From assembly GCF_035594125.1 (NCBI RefSeq), contig NC_087166.1, positions 17,134,766 through 17,198,765 of the forward strand: 64,000 nt of DNA, written 5' to 3'. This DNA is from Scylla paramamosain. Taxonomy: Eukaryota; Arthropoda; Malacostraca; Decapoda; Portunidae. Below the pieces are notes generated by a model. It was not told the DNA's origin and made no database searches. It saw nothing but the letters and a program-made list of their open reading frames with translations. The position numbers and the translations under genes were made by a program. Positions 1 through 15,765 of this stretch are shown in pieces; position 1 is the stretch's first letter, and the number at the start of each line of letters is the position of its first letter.

Positions 1-1799
1 AGTATTACATTACCAAAAACGATCCTTTTGTGTGTTTTGAAGTACTTACCTAACAAAACGCTAAAACGCTAAAACGCCTGGGAAACTCCCTTTACTGAGT
101 TACAGAGTAACATTATCAAAAACGAGTATTTTGAGTGTTTTCAGCTTGTTACGTACATAAACGCCAAAATGCATGCAAAGTACCCTATATACGAAAACGA
201 AAGGAAATTACGAAAAACGTGTTTTATGACTGTTCTTGAGCTTCTTGGGTACCCAAAGGCAAAAAAGTGCTGAATAACACTCCATATGGAGAAACAACAA
301 TATTACCAAAAAACGTGTATTTTGAATGTGTTTTTTTTTTTTTTTATATTGGTAAGTACCAAAATGCAATATGCCCTATATGGGGAAAAGAAACGACATT
401 AAAAGAAAGGTATTTTTTGAGTAATTTTTTGCATGTTACAGAGCAAAACGCTAAAAAAAAAAAAAAGTAGCAAAGCATTATATATGGGAGAAATAAAACG
501 AGTCCCGTTTTTTTCTTGTGCTACATACGTACCAAAATGGTAAAACGCACGCAAAACACCTTTTATGGAGACAGTAACATTACCAAAAACAAGCATTTTC
601 AGTGTTTTGTCTGTCACATGAACGCATTATATGGAGAGAGAGGACAACTTACCAAAATCGTGTATTTATAGTATTTTTCACATTGTTAGGTACAAAAAAT
701 CCAAAATACATCCTATATGGGAAAACGAAACGGAATTACGAGGAACTTTTCTTTTAAGCGTTTTTAAGCCTGATAGACACCAAACACTACATAGCATGGA
801 AAACACCCTATATGGGAATACTAAACAAATCAAAAAATTTGTTTATTAGTGTTTTTCAATTTCATACGTAACGCATGCAGAACACCTTTTATGAATACAG
901 AGAATAACATTATAAAAAAAAGTATTTTGACTGGTTTTGAACTTATTACGTAGATAATACACGCTCTATTGGGAAACGAAAAGGCATTTCGAGAAACGTG
1001 TATTATAAGTGTTTTTGAGCTTCTTGTGTACCAAAACGAGAAAACACGCTAATACCACTTTATATGGTGAAAGAAAACACCATTAGCAAAAATATGATAT
1101 TTTAGTGTTTTCTATATTGTTAGATACCAAACCGCCAAAATGCATGGAAAGACCCTTATATGGGAGAAAGAATACAACATTCCAAGAATCGTCTCTCTTG
1201 AGTGTATTTGTGCATAATAGGCACCAAAATGTTAAAAAGCATGGAAAGCACTCAATGTGGTTATGAAAAACAATATTATTCAAAACGTGTCTTTTCAGTG
1301 TTTTTCAGCTTCTTATGTAGCAATATTCTGAAAAAAAAAAAAATTAAAAACACCCTTAATGAAGACAAAATAATATTACCAAAACCAAAACCATTTTTTT
1401 GAGCTTGTTAAATAGATAAACGCAAAAGTTCATAAAGAATAACTTATATGGGGTAACGAAAATATATTACGAGAAACGTGTAGTGCGAGTATTTCTGAGC
1501 TTCTTGGGTATCAAAACACGAAAAAGCATGAAAAGCACTCACCATAGAGAAAGAAAACAACATTACGAAACGGGTATTTTTAAAAAGTAAGACACATTGT
1601 TAGGTACCAAAACGCAAAAATGCATGTAAAGCACCCAATATGAGAAAGGAGTCGAGATTTGCAGAATTGTGCATTTTGAATGTTTATGAGCGTTTTAGGC
1701 ACCAAAACGCTAAAAATCTTGAGAGTATTTCACATTGTTAGGTATCAAAATGTCAAAATGCTTGTAAGTTACCCTATATCATGAAATAAAACGATACCA
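1..1799 (+). repeat. Satellite block 1, + direction
   Basis: Diverged 96-bp satellite monomers read on the given strand. Landmarks recur about every 96 bp: ACGCTAAAACGC or ACGCCAAAATGCATG, then CCCTATATGG, then CATTACCAAAAACG, then TTTTGAGTGTTTTTGAGC. No gene is visible; open frames of 60-72 codons here are chance frames in the repeat. Confidence 0.9.
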
Positions 1800-1820
1800 G
1801 AAATGCATATGGTGCATTTC
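1800..1820. other. Short hairpin at first satellite direction switch
   Basis: The arms GAAATGCA and TGCATTTC flank a 5-base loop, and an overlapping inverted pair (ATATGGTG / CACCATAT) follows. Upstream monomers read + and downstream monomers read -, so the hairpin marks the junction. Whether it caused the switch is inference. Confidence 0.6.
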
Positions 1821-4514
<2,694 letters not shown>

Positions 4515-5990
4515 TTTTTTTCAATGCGTTTCATCGTTTTGGTACTATGTAGCTTAAATACACTGAAATAGACGTTTCTGGTAATATTGTTTTGTTTTCA
4601 CAAATAATGTACTTTCCATTTTTTGTTATTGTTTTAATACCTACCACATTCATAAACCTTCAAAAGACACGTTTCTGGAAATCTCTCCTTTCCTCATATA
4701 GGGTGCTTCGCATGTATTTCGGCCTTTTGGTACCTAACAATATGATATACACTCAAAATACACGCATTTGGTAATATTGCTCTGTTTCTCAATATAAAGT
4801 GCTATTCATACTTTTTAGCTTTTGCGTACCTAAGAAGTTCAAAAACACTTATAATATCCGTATCTTGTAATATCTTTTCGCTTCACCATATAAGGTACTT
4901 TGCATTCATTTTCGTGTTTTTATACGTGAAAAACTCATAGACAGTCACATTAATTGTTTTTGCTAATATTATTCCGTTTCTCGAGAAAGGATGTTTTGCA
5001 TGCGTTTTTGCGTTTTGGTACTTAAGTAGCTAAAAAAAAAACACGGAAAATAGATGTCTTTGGCAATGTTTTTTTTTTTTTTTTTTTTTTTTCTCGTGTA
5101 GGGTGATTTCCATGCGTTTTGGTGTTTAATACGCATAATAATACTCAATAAACACATTTTTTTAATTCTTTTTTTTTCCCATGTAGCGTGCTTTGCATGC
5201 ATTTTGTCGTTTTAGTCTCTAACATTGTGAAATACAGTGAAAAAAGAGAACACGTTTTTGTTAATGTTATTTTGTTTTTCTATATACAGTGCTATGTATG
5301 CGTTTTATCGTTTTAGTACCTTACAAACTGATAAACAATCATAATACATGCCTCTCGTAATGTCCTTTTGTTTACATAAACATAAATGCGTTTTCGCATT
5401 TTTTGTTCGTAACAATCTTAAAGTAAGAAATAAAAAAAAATATATATATAAAACATATTTTTCTTAATGATGTTTTGCACTTCTATATAGGGTGAACTTT
5501 ATTCTTTATAGAGTTTTAGCTTTTTGGTACGTAAGAACCTCAAAAAACATTCAAAAGACATTTTTTTCGTAATGTTATCTTTTGATCCAATATAGGGTGA
5601 TTTCTATGTTTTTTTTTAGTGTTTTAGTGTCTAACACGCTCATAAACAATTAAATGACACTTTTCTTGAATTTTCGTTTCATTTCCCCATATAAGGTGCT
5701 CTGCATGCATTTTGGCGTTTACGCACCTAATATTGTGAAATACACTCAAAACATTGTTTTTTTGGTAATGGTGCTCTGTTTGTCCATATAGCTATTCATG
5801 CGTTATGCCGTTTTGGTACCTAAGAAGCTTAAAAACACTCATAATATACGTAATTGTCTTTTCGTTTCCCCATATAGGGTACTTTGCTTGCATTTTGGCG
5901 ATTTTCTACGTAACAAGCTCAAAAACACTCAAAATGCTAATTTTTGGTAATGTTATTTTGTTTCCTTAAATGGTGTTTTACATGAGTTTT

Positions 5991-5993
<3 letters not shown>
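4515..5993 (-). repeat. Satellite block 4, - direction
   Basis: About fifteen reverse-oriented monomers with occasional poly-T expansions (for example 5069-5092). No gene is seen. Confidence 0.88.

Positions 5994-6087
<94 letters not shown>
5994..6087. repeat. (TA)n array, about 94 bp
   Basis: A pure TA tract with - direction satellite on both sides. Confidence 0.97.
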
Positions 6088-8640
<2,553 letters not shown>

Positions 8641-9093
8641 CTTCATACGACCTTAATCCCACTGTATTGCAGGATCAGCCGCTCGAGTTATCCTTCTCCA
8701 TTTGTCTCTATCCATTGCATCATCTTCTTGCATTCCCAGCTTGTTCATATCACTCCTTATTACGTCTCTCCATCTTATTCTCTGTCTCCCAACCCTCCTT
8801 CTCCCCCTAACCTCCACCATCATTGCCTTCCTCACTGGTTCATCATCTTCTCTCCTTATCACGTGTCCAAAATATCTTAATCGTGCTTCTCTTGCCTTCT
8901 CCTTGATATTACATATTCCACACATTCTTCTTATATCTTCCCTTTCTCTCCTTTCTAACAGTGAAATGCCAGCTATCCATCTCACCATCCTCATCTCTGT
9001 TCTCTCAAGAATGCCATCTTCCTTATTCCTTAAAGACCATGTCTCTGCACCATACAGAAGTACTGGTCTCAACACACTTCTGTATATCTTCAT
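8641..9093 (-). mobile_element. RTE-like LINE, 3' fragment
   Basis: A block of clearly different composition (higher GC, no 96-bp periodicity) inserted in the satellite. Only the far 3' end of a non-LTR retrotransposon survives, cut at its 5' end near 9093, which is the typical result of incomplete target-primed reverse transcription. Satellite resumes at once on both sides. No target duplication could be recognised, because both flanks are diverged satellite. Confidence 0.8.
8653..9093 (-). pseudogene. C-terminal end of RTE-like reverse transcriptase (fragment)
   Basis: An open frame of 146 codons ending in TAA at 8653-8655. It carries the region downstream of the catalytic reverse transcriptase core found in many animal LINE polyproteins. 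A segment resembling the connection region (LLYGAETW, residues 13-20) is followed by a basic stretch with RYFGHVIRRED (about 74-84) and GRRRVGRQRIRWRDVIRSDM (about 96-115). These are typical of RTE-like elements that end shortly after this motif. The polymerase palm and the endonuclease are absent, so it cannot be functional. The ATG at 9091-9093 coincides with the truncation point and is accidental. The family (RTE against a related CR1-like clade) is assigned by recognition only. Confidence 0.75.
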
Positions 9094-10252
9094 TTTGGAT
9101 AATAGTACCTAACAATCTGAAAAACACTATAATTATATTTGAATAATAATACCTAACAATGTGAAAAAAAAACAATATAAATACACGATTTCGGTTAAGT
9201 TGTTTTCTTTCTCCATATAAAGTTGTGCTCATGCGTTTTAATGCTCTGGTACCTCAAAAACCTCAAAAACACTCATAATACACGTCTTTCGTAATGTCTT
9301 TTCTTTTCCTTATTTAGATACTTTCCATAAATTTTAGCGTTTTTCTACGTAACAAGCTGTTTTACGTAATGTTACTCTTTTTCTCCTTAGAACGTGTTTT
9401 ACAAGGTGTTTTAGCGTTTTTGGTACGAAAATAACTAAAAATCACTGAAATGAAACATTTTTTTTTATAATGCTGCAGTGTTTTAGAATAATAGGCGCTT
9501 GCCATGCTTTTTAGCGTTTTGATGCGTAGTACGCTTATAAACACTCAAAAGACATATTTCTAGAAATTTCGTTTCCTTTTCCATATAGTTAGAGAGCATT
9601 TTGGTGTTTTGGCACCTAAGAATGTGAAATACACTCATACAGGCTTTTCTTAATGTTGATCTGTTTCTTCGATTTAGAGTGCTGAAAATACAAATGACAG
9701 AACTTTTTGATGTTTTTTTTTATATGGTGCTTTTTCCATGGTTTTTAACGGTTTGGTTTCTTGCACGCTCATAGACATTCAAAAGGCAGGTTTCTAAAAA
9801 AATCTCGTTTTTTTTTCTCCCTAATAGGGTGTTTTGCATGCATTTTTATTGATTTATTTTTTTGGTACGTAAAGTAATATTCACAAAATATTCGTTTTTG
9901 CTAATATTGCTCTGTTTCTCCATATACAATGTTATTTATGCTTTTTAATGTTTTGACACCTAAGAAGCTCAAAAACACACATAATACACGTTTCTCGTTA
10001 TGACTTTTCGTTTCTCCGTATTGGGTGCTTAGCATGCATTTTAGCGTTTTTCTATGCAGCAAGCTCAAAAACACAGATAAATACTTGTTGTTTGGTAATA
10101 TTCTCTTTTTTCCATAAAAGGATGTTTTGCATGAGTTCATAATGTTCCTAAATGTTCCTAAAACAACTTTTTTCGTAATTTCCTTTCGTTTTCCTATATA
10201 GAGTACTTTGCATGCATGTTGAACGTAAAAAAAAAAAACACTCAAAATACTT
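9094..10252 (-). repeat. Satellite block 7, - direction
   Basis: About twelve reverse-oriented monomers between the LINE fragment and the long hairpin. No gene is seen. Because 96 is a multiple of 3, one frame (minus strand, 9901-10281) stays open for 126 codons across four monomers; I regard it as non-coding. Confidence 0.88.
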
Positions 10253-10253
10253 G

Positions 10254-10376
10254 TTTTTGATAATGTTACTCTGGAACTCAATAAAGGGGGTTTGCATGCG
10301 TTTTAGCGTATTCAACAATACGCTAAAACGCATGCAAAACCCCCTTTATTGAGTTCCAGATTAACATTATCAAAAA
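10254..10376. repeat. Long near-perfect hairpin in satellite
   Basis: Inverted arms 10254-10312 and 10317-10376 of about 59 bp, separated by the loop CAAC. The arms differ at about one base (CTCTGGAA against TTCCAGAT). Both arms carry the same private variant of monomer A, an ACTCAATAAAGGGGG step, so the right arm is a copy of the left and not an independent monomer. After the right arm the satellite returns to - direction. A snap-back template switch during replication is the simplest explanation. Confidence 0.93.
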
Positions 10377-11583
10377 GTATCTCAAAAACACTCAAAATTA
10401 ATGTTTTGGGTAATGTTTTTTTTTTTTTTTTCCCACATCGGGTGCTTTCGATACTTTTTAGCGTTTTGTTGTCAAACAAGCACAAAAACACTCATAAGTT
10501 TCCTGTAATGTCGTTTCATTTAATCGTAGTATTCAAATATTGGATGCTTTCCATGTATTTTAGCGTTTTTGTGACTAAAGCGCTTAAAAACACTAAAAAG
10601 ACACGTCTCTGTTAATGCCGTTTCGTTTCCCCATATGCAGTGATTATGAAAAAAAAAAAAAAAACACTCAAAATACACGTTTTGTTCTATTTCTCCTTAT
10701 AAATTGCTATTCACGCGTTTTTGGCTTTTGGTATCCAATAATCTTGAAAACGCTCATAATTCACGTTCCTGATAATATCGTTTATTTTTTCATATAGGGT
10801 AATATGCATACGTTTTGACGTTTCTCTACTAATAAGCTAAAAAAAAAATTACTCAAAACACATTTTTGCTGATGTTATTGTTTCCCCATAAAGGGTATTT
10901 TGCATGCGCTTTAGCCTTTTGGTACGTAAGAAACTCAGAAAGACTTAAAAATAGACACACTTTTGGTCATGTTCTTTTATATTGCAATATAGGGTGCTTT
11001 CCATGCTTTTAACGTTTTCGAATCTAACACGCTTAAAAACACAAAAATACACGTCTCTGGTAACATCATTTCGTTTCATTATATAGAGTGGTTTGCATGC
11101 TTTTTGGCGTTTTAGCACCTAATAATGTAAATAAATATATAAATAAATAAATAAATAAAGATAAACGTCTTTGGTGATGTTCAGTTTCCCAGTAAAATTC
11201 TTTGTTACCTATGTTCGTTATATTTTGGTACCTAAGAAGCTCAAAAGCACTCATAATACACGTTTCTTGTAATATCCTTTCGTTTACCCATATAGGATAA
11301 TTTGCATCCATTTTGGTAATGTTGTTTGGTAATGGTTTTGGCAATGATAAATTTTTTTTTTTTAATTATCTGCTATACACGCGTTTTAGCGTATTAGTAC
11401 CTAAGAAGATAAGAAACACTTTTAATACACGTTTTTTCTTCTTTTTTATAATATCGGTGTGTTTCTTATATAGGGTTCTTTTCATGCATTTTGGTACATT
11501 TTTTTTTTTTTTTTTTTTATATATGTAACAGGTTCAAAACAGTGAAAAGACACGTGTCTGATAATGTCGCTAAGTTTCTCTAT
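10377..11583 (-). repeat. Satellite block 8, - direction
   Basis: About twelve reverse-oriented monomers with several poly-T and poly-A expansions and an (AAAT)n patch near 11135-11160. No gene is seen. Confidence 0.88.
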
Positions 11584-11589
11584 ATTTTA

Positions 11590-11712
11590 TTTTTTTTTTT
11601 ATTTATTTATTTTTTTTTTTTATGTAGAAAGGATACTGGCCAAGGGCAACAAAAATCTAATAAAAAAAAATGCCCACTGAAATGCCAGTCCCTAAAAGGG
11701 TCAAAGCAGTAG
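11590..11712 (-). other. LINE 3' untranslated region and A-rich tail
   Basis: After the TGA stop at 11713-11715 the element strand runs through CTGGCATTTCAGTGGGC and GTTGCCCTTGGCCAG to an A-rich tail made of A runs and AAAT units. Two other insertions in this window share this end, which confirms it as the true 3' terminus of the family. Confidence 0.8.
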
Positions 11713-14007
11713 TCAAAAATTGGTGGATAAGTGTCTTGAAACCTCCCTCTTGAAGGAATTCAAGTCATAGGAAGGTGGAAATACAGAACCAGGCAAGAAG
11801 TTCCAGAGTTTACCAGAGAAAGGGATGAATGATTGAGAATACTGGTTAACTCTTGCGTTAGAGAGGTGGACAGAATAGGAGTGAGAGAAAGAAGAAAGTC
11901 TTGTGCAGCGAGGCCGCGGAAGGAGGGGAGGCATGCAGTTAGCAAGATCAGAAGAGCAGTTAGCATGAAAATAGCGGTAGAAGACAGCTAGAGATGCAAC
12001 ATTGCGGCGGTGAGAGAGAGGCTGAAGACAGTCAGTTAGAGGAGAGGAGTTGATGAGACGAAAAGCTTTTGATTCCACCCTGTCTAGAAGAGCAGTATGA
12101 GTGGAACCCCCCCAGACATGTGAAGCATACTCCATACATGGACGGATAAGGCCCTTGTACAGAGTTAGCAGCTGGGGGGGTGAGAAAAACTGGCGGAGAC
12201 GTCTCAGAACACCTAACTTCATAGAAGCTGTTTTAGCTAGAGATGAGATGTGAAGTTTCCAGTTCAGATTATAGGTAAAGGACAGACCGAGGATGTTCAG
12301 TGTAGAAGACGGGGACAGTTGAGTGTCATTGAAGAAGAGGGGATAGTTGTCTGGAAGATTGTGTCGAGTTGATAGATGGAGGAATTGAGTTTTTGAGGCA
12401 TTGAACAATACCAAGTTTGCTCTGCCCCAATCAGAAATTTTAGAAAGATCAGAAGTCAGGCGTTCTGTGGCTTCCCTGCGTGATATGTTTACCTCCTGAA
12501 GGGTTGGACGTCTATGAAAAGACGTGGAAAAGTGCAGGGTGGTATCATCAGCATAGGAGTGGATAGGACAAGAAGTTTGGTTCAGAAGATCATTAATGAA
12601 TAATAAGAAGAGAGTGGGTGACAGGACAGAACCCTGAGGAACACCACTGTTAATAGATTTAGGAGAAGAACAGTGACCGTCTACCACAGCAGCAATAGAA
12701 CGGTCAGAAAGGAAACTTGAGATGAAGTTACAGAGAGAAGGATAGAAACCGTAGGAGGGTAGTTTGGAAATCAAAGCTTTGTGCCAGACTCTATCATAGG
12801 CTTTTGATATGTCCAAGGCAACAGCAAAAGTTTCACCAAAGTCTCTAAAAGAGGATGACCAAGACTCAGTAAGGAAAGCCAGAAGATCACCAGTAGAGCG
12901 GCCTTGGCGGAACCCATACTGGCGATCAGATAGAAGGTTGTGAAGTGATAGATGTTTAAGAATCTTCCTGTTGAGGATAGATTCAAAAACTTTAGATAAG
13001 CAGGAAATTAAAGCAATAGGACGGTAGTTTGAGGGATTAGAGCGGTCACCCTTTTTAGGAACAGGTTGAATGTAGGCAAACTTCCAGCAAGAAGGAAAGG
13101 TAGATGTTGACAGACAGAGCTGAAAGAGTTTGACTAGGCAAGGTGCAAGCACGGAGGCAAAGTTTCGGAGAACAATAGGAGGGACCCCATCAGGTCCATA
13201 AGCCTTCTGAGGGTTTAGGCCAGCGAGGGCATGGAAAACATCATTACGAAGAATTTTAATACGAGGCATGAAGTAGTCAGAGGGTGGAGGAGAGGGAGGA
13301 ACAAGCCCAGAATCGTCCAAGGTAGAGTTTTTAGCAAAGGTTTGAGCAAAGAGTTCAGCTTTAGAAATAGATGTGATAGCAGTGGTGCCATCTGGTTGAA
13401 GTAGAGGAGGGAAAGAAGAAGAAGCAAAGTTATTGGAGATATTTTTGGCTAGATGCCAGAAATCACGAGGGGAGTTATATCTTGAAAGTTTTTGACATTT
13501 TCTGTTAATGAAGGAGTTTTTGGCTAGTTGGAGAACAGACTTGGCATGGTTCCGGGCAGAAATATAAAGTGCATGAGATTCTGGTGAAGGAAGGCTTAAG
13601 TACCTTTTGTGGGCCATCTCTCTATCATGTATAGCACGAGAACAAGCTGTGTTAAACCAAGGTTTAGAAGGTTTAGGACGAGAAAAAGAGTGAGGAATGT
13701 ACGCCTCCATGCCAGACACTATCACCTCTGTTATGCGCTCAGCACACAAAGACGGGTCTCTGACACGGAAGCAGTAGTCATTCCAAGGAAAATCAGCAAA
13801 ATACCGCCTCAGGTCCCCCCAACTAGCAGAGGCAAAACGCCAGAGGCACCTTCGCTTAGGGGGATCCTGAGGAGGGATTGGAGTGATAGGACAAGATAAA
13901 GATATGAGATTGTGATCGGAGGAGCCCAACGGAGAAGAAAGGGTGACAGCATAAGCAGAAGGATTAGAGGTCAGGAAAAGGTCAAGGATGTTGGGGCGTA
14001 TCTCCAA
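11713..14007 (-). pseudogene. LINE reverse transcriptase frame (with end of endonuclease)
   Basis: A frame of 764 codons. Residues 6-40 are the last part of the apurinic-type endonuclease domain ([10 protein letters not shown], about residues 28-37, with the terminal catalytic Asp-His pair). A linker follows, then a reverse transcriptase at about 255-560: [13 protein letters not shown] (265-277), [16 protein letters not shown] with the first catalytic Asp at 399, [11 protein letters not shown] (454-464) and the YADD box at 485-488. The C-terminal region has YASHVWGG (627-634) and an Arg-rich tail. All the catalytic residues that I can identify are present. The 5' part of the protein is in another frame (13982-14821) because of one extra base in the GGGG run at 13993-13996, so the copy is inactive as it reads here. 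It resembles Jockey/X-element/BS-type LINEs. Confidence 0.9.
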
Positions 14008-14821
14008 GACGGTCAGGAATACGAGTAGGGTGTTGCACCAATTGCTCTAGGTCATGGAGGATAGCAAAGTTGTAGGCTAGTTCACCAGGATGGTCAGTGA
14101 AGGGAGAGGAAAGCCAAAGCTGGTGGTGAACATTGAAGTCTCCAAGAATGGAAATCTCTACAAAAGGGAAGAGGGTCAGAATGTGCTCCACTTTGGAAGT
14201 TAAGTAGTCAAAGAATTTCTTATAGTCAGAGGAGCTAGGAGAGAGGTATACAGCACAGATAAATTTAGTATGAGAGTGACTCTGTAGTCGTAGCCAGATG
14301 GTGGAAAACTCGGAAGATTCAAGAGCGTGGGCACGAGAGCAGGTTAAGTCATTGCGCACATAAACGCAGCATCCAACTTTGGATCGAAAATGAGGATAGA
14401 GAAAGTAGGAGGGAACAGAAAAGGGGCTACTGTCAGTTGCCTCAGACACCTGAGTTTCAGTGAGGAAAAGAAGATGAGGTTTAGAAGAGGAGAGATGGTG
14501 TTCTACAGATTGAAAATTAGATCTTAGACCGCGAATGTTGCAGAAGTTAATGAAGAAAAAGTTGAGGGGGGTGTCAAGACACTTAGGGTCGTCGACAGAA
14601 AGGCAGTCCGACCCCAGATGGGGACTCCGAGGCTGGTGTAGGAGTCGCCATGATGATTTTAAAATTTTTGGGTGAAGGGTGTGTGTGTTATTAGGTGCTT
14701 GTAGTTTTGTGTGGAGGAAGAGAGTTGTCTTTAGAGGGCAGGCTGTGACTGCACCCTTGTATTGTGAGACACAGAGGAAAACGTTCAGTGAAGTCACAGC
14801 TGGGTTTAATGATAAGTTCAC
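13982..14821 (-). pseudogene. LINE endonuclease frame
   Basis: An open stretch of 279 codons encoding most of an exonuclease-endonuclease-phosphatase domain, which nicks target DNA to prime reverse transcription. Visible motifs are FCNIRGL (about 93-99, metal-site Asn), LTETQ (catalytic Glu at 122), VYLSPSS (191-197) and ILGDFNVHH (Asp 228, Asn 230). It breaks off at RLGDTPQHP then stop, where the neighbouring frame continues the domain; the cause is a single extra base in the four-base run at 13993-13996. There is no ATG in the open stretch, and the first codon is only where the frame opens. An ATG at 14649-14651 in a different frame opens 22 codons, so a second frameshift near 14590 is possible. 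Confidence 0.85.
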
Positions 14822-14895
14822 AGCACCCCCTGAACAGTGCTTTGGACCTCACTGGGAGTAATTATCGTTTCGGCAGGTGTCTACTGCCTCCTCCT

Positions 14896-15028
14896 AAAAA
14901 GACAAAAACAACATGTAATTTTGTTTTGTCTTCCCATATATGGTGCTTTGCATGTTTTTTTTTTTTTTTAGCGTTTTGGTGCCTAACACGCTCACGAACA
15001 TTCAAAATAAACGTTTCTGTGTTTTTTT

Positions 15029-15032
<4 letters not shown>
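14896..15032 (-). repeat. Satellite block 9, - direction
   Basis: About one and a half reverse-oriented monomers between the LINE and a TA array. Confidence 0.8.

Positions 15033-15115
<83 letters not shown>
15033..15115. repeat. (TA)n array at a direction switch, about 83 bp
   Basis: A TA tract beginning at the CCATATA step of a reverse-oriented monomer. On its left the satellite reads -, and on its right (from about 15140) it reads +, so the array sits on an inversion junction. Confidence 0.96.
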
Positions 15116-15117
<2 letters not shown>

Positions 15118-15675
15118 AAAAGAAAATGAGTTTTATTTTAGATATGTCTTTTAAATGTTTATAATAGTGCTTAGGATGAAAACGCTAAAAAGAAAAAGAA
15201 AAAAAAATGGAAAGTACCCTATAAAAACAAAACATTACCAAAAACGTCTCTTTTCAGTGTTTTTGAGGTACATGCCAAAACGCTAAAACGCGTAGAAACA
15301 CTCTTTATGGACAAACATAATACTATTACAAAAAACAAGTATTTTTTGTGTTTTTTTTTCAACTTCTTATCTACAAAAATTCCAAATTGTATGTAAAGTA
15401 CACTATATGAGGAAGAGAAAGAACATAACGAAAAACGTGTGTTATAAGTGTGTTTGACCTTAGGTAAGAAAACCCGAAAAAAAATAGCATAAATAGGACT
15501 TTATACAGTGAAACAGAACAATAATAAGCGTGTATTTTAAGTGTATTCCGTATTATTAAATATCAAAACACCAAAATGCATGCAAATCACCCTATATTGG
15601 GAGAAAATGGGAGGTTTCACGAAACGTGCTTTTTGAAAGCATCCTATACTCCAAAAGTTAAATTGTATGGAAAGC

Positions 15676-15679
<4 letters not shown>
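15116..15679 (+). repeat. Satellite block 10, + direction
   Basis: About six forward monomers between two TA arrays. No gene is seen. Confidence 0.88.

Positions 15680-15761
<82 letters not shown>
15680..15761. repeat. (TA)n array, about 82 bp
   Basis: A TA tract growing directly out of the CACCCTATAT step of a forward monomer (GGAAAGCACCCTATATAT). It is a clear example of expansion from the conserved AT core. Confidence 0.97.

Positions 15762-15765
<4 letters not shown>

Larger units (their letters stand above)
11584..14895 (-). mobile_element. Jockey-like LINE (non-LTR retrotransposon), damaged
   Basis: The element lies on the minus strand and spans about 3.3 kb. Its 3' tail is the T/A-rich tract at 11584-11625 on the given strand, which reads as poly(A) and (AAAT)n on the element strand. 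An untranslated region of about 90 bp follows (with GGCCAAGGGCAAC on the given strand), then a reverse transcriptase frame and an endonuclease frame. No ORF1 (gag-like) is present, so it is either 5'-truncated or from a family without one. The 5' boundary near 14895 is judged from the return of satellite sequence and is accurate to about 20 bp. The same 3' end occurs at 45.8 and 56.4 kb. Confidence 0.88.

Noticed and set aside
8702..9112. Plus-strand frame of 136 codons over the RTE-like fragment
   Set aside because: It is the antisense of the LINE frame, low-complexity Ser/Leu-rich, with no domain.
13609..13899. Plus-strand frame of 96 codons within the LINE
   Set aside because: Antisense shadow of the reverse transcriptase frame.
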